From the NCBI RefSeq assembly GCF_026341125.1, contig NZ_JAPEOR010000001.1:62001-126000 (forward strand): a DNA stretch of 64,000 nucleotides, given 5' to 3'. The notes beneath the pieces were generated by a model. That model worked only from the letters and a program-made list of their open reading frames with translations. It was not told the DNA's origin and did no database searches. Position numbers and translations under genes: made by a program. This stretch comes from Streptomyces sp. NBC_01142. Lineage in GTDB: Bacteria; Actinomycetota; Actinomycetes; Streptomycetales; Streptomycetaceae. Below are positions 58,525-64,000 of this stretch, one piece after another (positions within the stretch are counted from its first letter, which is position 1; each line of letters begins with the position of its first letter).

Positions 58525-58753
58525 TTCGCGATCCTCGCTCCCTCTTGTGTGTCGCCGTGTCAGCCCAGTATGGGCACGGACATGGGGCTCTCCGCACGGC
58601 GGGCGGGGTACCCCGTGGGTGCCCCGCCCGTCTCCTAGCCAGGTATGACGTGCTCATGCGTGAGGTGCGACGCGCCGCTGCGCCGGCCTGCGGCTTCCGG
58701 CCATCGGTCCGGGCCGGGCCGGGGCCGGGTCCGGTCCGGGTCCGGGACGTGCG

Positions 58754-58786
58754 AAGGGCGGCGCACCCCGAAGGTGCGCCGCCCTT
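58754..58786 (-). terminator. Terminator of ppa
   Basis: AAGGGCGGCGCACC (58754-58767) and GGTGCGCCGCCCTT (58773-58786) form a perfect 14-bp stem with a CCGAA loop, 20 bases after the ppa stop. Confidence 0.85.
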
Positions 58787-58806
58787 ACAGACTCCTCAGC
58801 GGCGGA

Positions 58807-59301
58807 TCAGTGCGCGCCGCCCTGCGCCTCGAGGCGCTTGTAGGAGGCCTCGATCTCGGCCTCGGCCTCGGTGCGGCCAACCCAGTTGGCGCCCTCGACG
58901 GACTTGCCGGGCTCCAGGTCCTTGTAGACCTCGAAGAAGTGCTGGATCTCCAGGCGGTCGAACTCCGAGACATGGTGAATGTCGCGCAGGTGCTCCACAC
59001 GCGGGTCGGAGGCCGGAACACACAGCAGCTTGTCGTCGCCGCCCGCCTCGTCCGTCATCCGGAACATGCCGATGGCGCGGCACTTGATCAGGCATCCGGG
59101 GAAGGTCGGCTCGTCAAGGATGACCAGCGCGTCCAGCGGGTCGCCGTCCTCGCCGAGGGTGTTCTCGACAAAGCCGTAGTCGGCCGGGTAGCTGGTCGAG
59201 GTGAAGAGTCGACGGTCAAGGCGGATCCGACCGGTCTCGTGGTCCACCTCGTACTTGTTCCGCGAACCCTTCGGGATCTCGATGGTGACGTCGAACTCCA
59301 C
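58807..59301 (-). CDS. ppa: Inorganic pyrophosphatase
   Basis: A 164-residue family I pyrophosphatase. The start GTG 59301 is preferred because GGAGGAG lies eight bases upstream and the conserved protein begins [20 protein letters not shown]. Catalytic marks are [23 protein letters not shown] (the DGDPLD aspartates) and DIHHVSEFD. It hydrolyses pyrophosphate to drive biosynthesis. Divergent from dacB. Confidence 0.97.
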   Translation of the reverse strand: MEFDVTIEIPKGSRNKYEVDHETGRIRLDRRLFTSTSYPADYGFVENTLGEDGDPLDALVILDEPTFPGCLIKCRAIGMFRMTDEAGGDDKLLCVPASDPRVEHLRDIHHVSEFDRLEIQHFFEVYKDLEPGKSVEGANWVGRTEAEAEIEASYKRLEAQGGAH

Positions 59302-59387
59302 GGGTGGCTCCTCCATGATCAACACATACTTCGGGTGGTTAAGTGTCCCTCACGCAGATGTGTGATCGCGAAAGGGGCTGGTGCGAG

Positions 59388-60794
59388 GTGCCAGAGGTCA
59401 GGACGTGGCAGCTCACCACGGGCGCCGCCGTGGTCGGCCTCGCCCTCGCTGCCGGGGCCGTGGCCGCGGCGGGTCCATGGGACTCCGGTCAGCGTAAGGC
59501 CGAGAAGGAGTGGGCGGCGGCTCGGAGCGACGCGGGTGGCGCACATCACCAGGCACCCGCGCGAAAGCGCCCCGCACCCGCGCCCAGCGCCCCCGGAGTG
59601 CTCGCCGGGCTGGGCGATGCGATGACCACCAAGGGCGATGCCCGGCCCACCGCGCCGGGCGACCTCGCCAAGATGCTCGCTCCGCTCCTCGGCGACCCCG
59701 GCCTCGGCTCGGTCCGTACGGCCTCCGTCATCGATGTCGCGACGGGCGATCGGCTGTACGGGAAGGCGGCCGAGGACGTCATGACCCCGGCCTCGACGAT
59801 CAAGATCGCCACCTCGGTCGCGGCGCTCTCGGCGCTCGGCCCGGACCACCGCATCCCCACCACCGTCGTCGCCTCCAAGGACGGCAAGCAGCTCACCCTG
59901 GTCGGCGGCGGCGATGCCACCCTCGACAAGGCCCGTCTGGCCACGCTCGCCGACCGGACGGCGCGGGCCCTGCGGGACCGCGGGACGGCCACCGTCCGCC
60001 TCACGTACGACAGTTCGCTCTACAAGGGCCCCTGGCAGCACCCCATCGGCCGCGACAACGACAACATCGCCCCGGTCAGCCCGCTGATGGTGGGCCAGGG
60101 GCGGCTCAAGGGCACGGCCACGGGCGCCACCCGGCGTACCGGCGACCCGGCCCGTGACGCGGCCGGCGCTTTCGAGCGGCTGCTGACCGAGCGTGGCGTC
60201 GACACCTCCGCCGCCCCGGCCCCGGGCCGTCCGGCCGACGGAGCCACCCCCGTCGCCAAGGTGTTCTCCCGCCCGCTGTCGGCCCTGGTCGAGCGGACGC
60301 TGACCACCAGTGACAACGACATTGCCGAATCCCTCGCCCGCCAGACGGCGCTCGCGACGGGCGAGGAGGCGAGCTTCGCGGGCGCCGAGCGCGCCGTCAC
60401 CAGGCAACTCGAGGACCTGAAGCTCCCGTTGACCGGAGCCCGCTTCGCGGACGGCAGCGGCCTCAGCCGTGAGGACAGGCTCTCCGCGCGTCTGCTGACC
60501 GAACTGCTGGCCCTCGCCGCCGATCCGGACCGTCCCGAACTGCGTTCCGTGGTGACAGGTCTGCCGGTGGCGGGCTTCAGCGGCACTCTGGAGAACCGTT
60601 ACTCCTCGACGTCGCCCGGCACCGGCCTGATCCGCGCCAAGACCGGCACCCTCAGTGGCGTCAACACCCTGGCAGGCACGGTCGTCGCCTCCGACGGACG
60701 CCTGCTCGCCTTCGCCTTCCTGGCCGGGAACACCCCGTCCCGCGAGGCCGCCCAGCCCGCCCTCGACCGGCTGGCCGCCGCGCTGGCGTCGTGA
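59388..60794 (+). CDS. dacB: D-alanyl-D-alanine carboxypeptidase/endopeptidase (PBP4 type)
   Basis: A 468-residue class C penicillin-binding protein starting at GTG 59388 (MPEVRTWQLTTGAAVVGLAL) with a signal peptide. The three active-site motifs are STIK (Ser136-Lys139), SDN (308-310) and KTG (418-420). It trims or cleaves peptidoglycan crosslinks outside the membrane. It opens the conserved dacB-DUF2342-tilS-hpt order. Confidence 0.95.
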   Translation: MPEVRTWQLTTGAAVVGLALAAGAVAAAGPWDSGQRKAEKEWAAARSDAGGAHHQAPARKRPAPAPSAPGVLAGLGDAMTTKGDARPTAPGDLAKMLAPLLGDPGLGSVRTASVIDVATGDRLYGKAAEDVMTPASTIKIATSVAALSALGPDHRIPTTVVASKDGKQLTLVGGGDATLDKARLATLADRTARALRDRGTATVRLTYDSSLYKGPWQHPIGRDNDNIAPVSPLMVGQGRLKGTATGATRRTGDPARDAAGAFERLLTERGVDTSAAPAPGRPADGATPVAKVFSRPLSALVERTLTTSDNDIAESLARQTALATGEEASFAGAERAVTRQLEDLKLPLTGARFADGSGLSREDRLSARLLTELLALAADPDRPELRSVVTGLPVAGFSGTLENRYSSTSPGTGLIRAKTGTLSGVNTLAGTVVASDGRLLAFAFLAGNTPSREAAQPALDRLAAALAS

Positions 60795-60820
60795 CGACCG
60801 GGCGGGCGGGGCAGCACGCA

Positions 60821-60889
60821 CAGGCCAGGCAGGGCGTGACGTACAGGCCAGGCAGGGCGTCACACGCAGGCCAGGCAGGGCGTGACGTA
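60821..60889. repeat. Three 23-bp tandem repeats
   Basis: Units at 60821-60843, 60844-60866 and 60867-60889 start CAGGCCAGGCAGGGCGT; the first and third are identical. They lie just after the dacB stop, in the gap before the metalloprotease gene. Confidence 0.85.
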
Positions 60890-60970
60890 CCGGGCCGACG
60901 GGGCGTACGGGACGAACCGGCCGGTCCCAACACCTCACCGCTGTCGGATCCGACCACGTACGGTTGACGC

Positions 60971-62116
60971 ATGACGAGCATCGGTGGTGCCGAGATGGTC
61001 GACTGGAACCTCGCTTTGGCGACCGCGACCCGCTTCGTGCGGCCGGGCCCCGACGTGAGCCGGGACGAGGCGCGTGCCGTCGTCGCCGAGCTGCGACGGC
61101 ATGCCAAGGCCTCCGAGGAACATGTCCGCGCCTTCACCCGGATGATTCCGGAAGGCTCCCAACCGAAGGACACCCCGGTCCTGGTCGTGGACCGGGCCGG
61201 CTGGGTCAGGGCGAATGTCGCGGGCTTCCGCGAACTGCTCAAGCCGCTCCTGGACAAAATGCAGGAGCGTCGCTCGGGCAGCCCCGGCGGCGCCGTGCTC
61301 GGCGCGGTCGGCGGCAAGGTGACCGGCGTCGAGCTGGGCATGCTGCTGTCGTTCCTGGCCTCGCGGGTCCTCGGGCAGTACGAGACCTTCGCCCCCGCCA
61401 CCCGTGAGCTGCCCGCCGGAGACCCCTCCGATTCGGGCGGTGGCGGCGGACGGCTGCTGCTGGTGGCCCCCAACATCGTCCATGTCGAGCGGGAGCTCGA
61501 AGTCGACCCGCACGACTTCAGGCTCTGGGTCTGTCTGCACGAGGAGACCCACCGCACGCAGTTCACCGGTGTGCCGTGGCTGCGTGACCATCTCGAGGGC
61601 GAGATCCAGTCATTCCTCGGGCAGACCGAGGTCGACCCGATGACCGTTCTGGAGCGGCTCAGGGAAGCCGCGCAGTCGCTCGCCGGCGCCCGCCCCGAGG
61701 GCGAGGAGGCCGAGGAGGGCCGTTCCATCGTCGAGCTGGTGCAGACCCCCGCCCAGCGGGAGATCCTCGGCCGGCTGACCGCCGTGATGTCGCTGCTGGA
61801 AGGCCATGCGGACTACGTGATGGACGGCGTCGGACCCGATGTCGTGCCGTCCGTCGCCGAGATCAGGGAGAAGTTCCAGCAGCGCAGGGCCCGCGGTGCG
61901 AGCCGCCTGGACCAGGCGCTGCGCAAGCTTCTGGGGCTCGACGCCAAGCTGCGGCAGTACCGCGACGGCGAGCGGTTTGTACGTGCCGTGGTCGAGGAGG
62001 TCGGTATGGATGGATTCAACCGGGTCTGGACGTCCCCCAACACCCTCCCCACCAAGGCGGAGATCGCCAAACCGGCGGACTGGGTCGCGAGGGTGCACCG
62101 TAAAGCAGAGTCGTGA
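60971..62116 (+). CDS. Zinc-dependent metalloprotease-like protein (DUF2342)
   Basis: A 381-residue protein starting MTSIGGAEMVDWNLALATAT. The metal motif HEETH lies in LWVCLHEETHRTQFTGVPWL, with a downstream EGHADYVMDGVG that supplies another ligand. No signal peptide is visible. The family is conserved at this place in actinobacteria and its substrate is unknown. Confidence 0.9.
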   Translation: MTSIGGAEMVDWNLALATATRFVRPGPDVSRDEARAVVAELRRHAKASEEHVRAFTRMIPEGSQPKDTPVLVVDRAGWVRANVAGFRELLKPLLDKMQERRSGSPGGAVLGAVGGKVTGVELGMLLSFLASRVLGQYETFAPATRELPAGDPSDSGGGGGRLLLVAPNIVHVERELEVDPHDFRLWVCLHEETHRTQFTGVPWLRDHLEGEIQSFLGQTEVDPMTVLERLREAAQSLAGARPEGEEAEEGRSIVELVQTPAQREILGRLTAVMSLLEGHADYVMDGVGPDVVPSVAEIREKFQQRRARGASRLDQALRKLLGLDAKLRQYRDGERFVRAVVEEVGMDGFNRVWTSPNTLPTKAEIAKPADWVARVHRKAES

Positions 62117-62319
62117 GCGGGCGGCAGCCGACGGCAGGAGAACGCCCCCGCATTCACCCATCCGAGGGACCGTAGGCAATGGGTAGGCGTGCAATGCTCG
62201 GGGAACGGCTCGGTTCTGTCACCATCGACGCACTCTGCGTGACTGAGCGATCGAGTGACTGATCCTCCGTTCCGACTCCGACCGAGGCACCCCCCAACTT
62301 TTCACGAAGGGCACCGGAC

Positions 62320-63438
62320 ATGGGTCCCCATCCTGCGGTCGCGGCGATACGCCTGGCGGTCCGCCGCGTACTCCACGACGTACTCACCGAACACTCCGAC
62401 CGCGTCGCGCGCTCCGTGGGCCACGCGGCCCCCGCGCACGCCGCCGCGGCCTGCGCGTCCTCCTCGGCCTCTGCGTTCCCCCTGACCCCCTCGTCCTCCT
62501 CGATGCATCCCGGGTCCGCGGGCGATCAGCCGCTCGTCCTCGTGGCGTGCTCCGGCGGCGCCGACTCCATGGCGCTCGCCTCCGCCCTCGCCTTCGAGGC
62601 CCGCAAGCTCTCCGTCCGCGCCGGCGGCATCACCGTCGACCACGGCCTCCAGGACGGATCCGATCTCCGCGCCACCGAAGTCGCCGCCCGTCTCACCGCG
62701 ATGCACCTCGACCCGGTCGAAGCCATCAGCGTGCGGGTCGGCCGCGGCGGCGGACCCGAGGCCGCGGCCCGTGACGCCCGCTACGCCGCCCTCGACGACG
62801 CCGCAGAGCGCCATGGCGCCATCGCCGTCCTGCTCGGCCACACCCGCGACGACCAGGCGGAAACCGTCCTGCTCGGCCTGGCCCGCGGCTCCGGCATCCG
62901 CTCGCTGTCCGGGATGGCGGCCGTCTCGGGGGCGGCCGGCCGATACCGCCGCCCGTTCCTCCAGCTCGACCGGCAGACCGCACGCAAGGCCTGTCTGGTC
63001 CAGTCGCTGCCCGTCTGGGACGACCCGCACAACGCCGACCCGGCCTACACCCGCTCGCGGCTGCGCCACGAAGGCCTGCCGGCCCTGGAGAAGGCCCTCG
63101 GCAAGGGCGTCGTCGAGGCCCTTGCCCGTACCGCCCAGCTCTCCCGCGACGACGCCGACGCCCTGGACACCTGGGCCGCCGACGCGGACGCCTCCGTACG
63201 GGACGACGCCGGGCAGCTCGAGTGCGCCAAGCTCTACGCCCTGCCGCCGGCGGTCCGTCGCCGGGTGCTGCGCAGGGCCGCCATCCACGCCGGTGCGCCC
63301 GCCGGTTCTCTCTTCGCCCGGCACGTCGAGGAAGTCGACCGGCTGATCACGAGCTGGCGCGGCCAGGGAGCCATCAATCTGCCCGGCCGCGTCGAAGCGC
63401 GACGGCAGGGTGGCAGACTGGTCATTCGGCAAGGCTGA
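62320..63438 (+). CDS. tilS: tRNA(Ile)-lysidine synthetase
   Basis: A 372-residue enzyme starting [20 protein letters not shown]. The PP-loop is [20 protein letters not shown] (Ser78 region). A Ser/Ala-rich insertion sits at residues 35-70. [20 protein letters not shown] is the second family motif. It makes lysidine at C34 of tRNA-Ile(CAU) so that AUA is read as Ile. Confidence 0.95.
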   Translation: MGPHPAVAAIRLAVRRVLHDVLTEHSDRVARSVGHAAPAHAAAACASSSASAFPLTPSSSSMHPGSAGDQPLVLVACSGGADSMALASALAFEARKLSVRAGGITVDHGLQDGSDLRATEVAARLTAMHLDPVEAISVRVGRGGGPEAAARDARYAALDDAAERHGAIAVLLGHTRDDQAETVLLGLARGSGIRSLSGMAAVSGAAGRYRRPFLQLDRQTARKACLVQSLPVWDDPHNADPAYTRSRLRHEGLPALEKALGKGVVEALARTAQLSRDDADALDTWAADADASVRDDAGQLECAKLYALPPAVRRRVLRRAAIHAGAPAGSLFARHVEEVDRLITSWRGQGAINLPGRVEARRQGGRLVIRQG

Positions 63439-63465
63439 CGCAGCTGCAGCGAATGCACAACGAAA

Positions 63466-64000
63466 GTGACCCGGGTGAACGAGAAGGACATGGGCACCGA
63501 CCTTCAGTCGGTGCTCATCACCAAGGAAGAGATCGACGCCAAGCTGGCGGATCTGGCCGCGAAGATCGATGCAGAGTACGCGGGCAAGGACCTGCTCATC
63601 GTGGGTGTCCTCAAGGGCGCCGTGATGGTGATGGCGGACCTGGCACGTTCGCTGGCCACCCCCGTCACGATGGACTGGATGGCGGTGTCGTCGTACGGCG
63701 CGGGCACCCAGTCCTCGGGCGTCGTCCGGATCCTCAAGGACCTGGACACCGACATCAAGGGCAAGCACGTCCTGATCGTCGAGGACATCATCGACTCCGG
63801 CCTCACGCTCTCCTGGCTGCTGTCGAACCTCGGCTCGCGCGAGCCGGCCTCTCTCGAGGTCTGCACCCTGCTGCGTAAGCCGGATGCCGCAAAGGTCGCC
63901 ATCGACGTGAAGTGGATCGGCTTCGACATCCCGAACGAGTTCGTCGTCGGCTATGGGCTGGACTATGCGGAGAAGTACCGCAATCTGCCTTTCGTCGGCA
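63466..64000 (+). CDS. hpt: Hypoxanthine phosphoribosyltransferase, cut by the window end
   Basis: The start may be GTG 63466, GTG 63475 or ATG 63490. The product reads [20 protein letters not shown] from the last of these. The PRPP loop is [17 protein letters not shown], and [29 protein letters not shown] runs to the edge, so only a few residues are missing. It salvages hypoxanthine and guanine. Confidence 0.95.
   Translation, partial: MTRVNEKDMGTDLQSVLITKEEIDAKLADLAAKIDAEYAGKDLLIVGVLKGAVMVMADLARSLATPVTMDWMAVSSYGAGTQSSGVVRILKDLDTDIKGKHVLIVEDIIDSGLTLSWLLSNLGSREPASLEVCTLLRKPDAAKVAIDVKWIGFDIPNEFVVGYGLDYAEKYRNLPFVG

Noticed and set aside
60821..60889. A CRISPR array
   Set aside because: The 23-bp units are directly adjacent with no spacers.

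Overview
The window is high-GC actinobacterial chromosome. Gene content points to Streptomyces: ORFs with strong third-position GC, a lasso-peptide cluster, a SARP regulator, the DUF397/ATPase/XRE-DUF5753 triad, TipA-like and PadR regulators, a Zur-type alternative ribosomal protein locus and the dacB-DUF2342-tilS-hpt order. No species can be assigned from the sequence alone.

Layout. (1) Positions 1-4317 are the right-hand part of a mobile element. A leftward operon of small genes ends in a helix-turn-helix protein with a repeated Gly/Pro linker. A repressor-like gene faces it across an operator-rich gap. Next come a LuxR-type regulator transcribed away from a 61-residue secreted peptide carrying two DSSW motifs, and one more small gene. 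(2) Positions 4318-4360 and 17764-17806 are identical 43-bp copies of the 3' half of a tRNA-Thr(CGT), in the same orientation and both without a 5' half. I read them as att scars of two elements stacked on a tRNA gene to the left of the window. (3) Positions 4361-17763 form an insertion-sequence-rich island. It holds an IS110 transposase, an IS1380 scrap, a phosphoribosyltransferase-hydrolase fusion hit at its stop codon by an IS4-type element with its target duplication still visible, an IS701 scrap, several broken genes, an anti-sigma-like ATPase, a MerR protein behind a 32-bp palindrome, a truncated cold-shock gene and a TrhA membrane protein. It ends with an intact cold-shock cassette (csp, DEAD-box helicase, CBS protein, SCO5918-type protein). 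(4) Positions 17807-24735 start with a truncated mycothiol-isomerase-like gene. Then comes a complete lasso-peptide cluster (precursor, cyclase, RRE protein, leader peptidase, ABC exporter), followed by an MFS transporter. The predicted core is 17 residues with a Gly1-Glu9 ring and two cysteines that could form a ring-to-tail disulfide.

(5) Positions 25047-43151 carry ordinary accessory genes: a 962-residue SARP-NB-ARC-TPR regulator, a SigE-type sigma factor with a membrane partner, a DNA polymerase I-like protein, a LuxR regulator, a quinone oxidoreductase, a maltose O-acetyltransferase, lipoproteins, a nitrilase-like hydrolase, a MacB-type ABC pair, a DUF2786 protein, and a three-gene leftward cassette joining a WXG100-like domain, a lysozyme-like domain and a lipoprotein. 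(6) Positions 43327-45768 are a zinc-starvation locus. rpsN-rpmB run left and rpmG-rpmE-cobW-rpsR run right from a shared Zur-like palindrome. (7) Positions 46027-48076 hold the DUF397/ATPase/XRE triad, with an 18-bp motif shared by its two regulatory gaps. (8) Positions 48146-58524 hold an aldehyde dehydrogenase, DinB, YdeI-like and VOC proteins, a PadR regulator with three matching operators beside a collapsed drrAB transporter, glutamate decarboxylase, a TipA-like regulator with a tipA-like promoter, YbjQ, DedA and ThrE proteins. (9) Positions 58807-64000 are conserved core: ppa, dacB, a DUF2342 metalloprotease, tilS and the start of hpt, which runs off the window.
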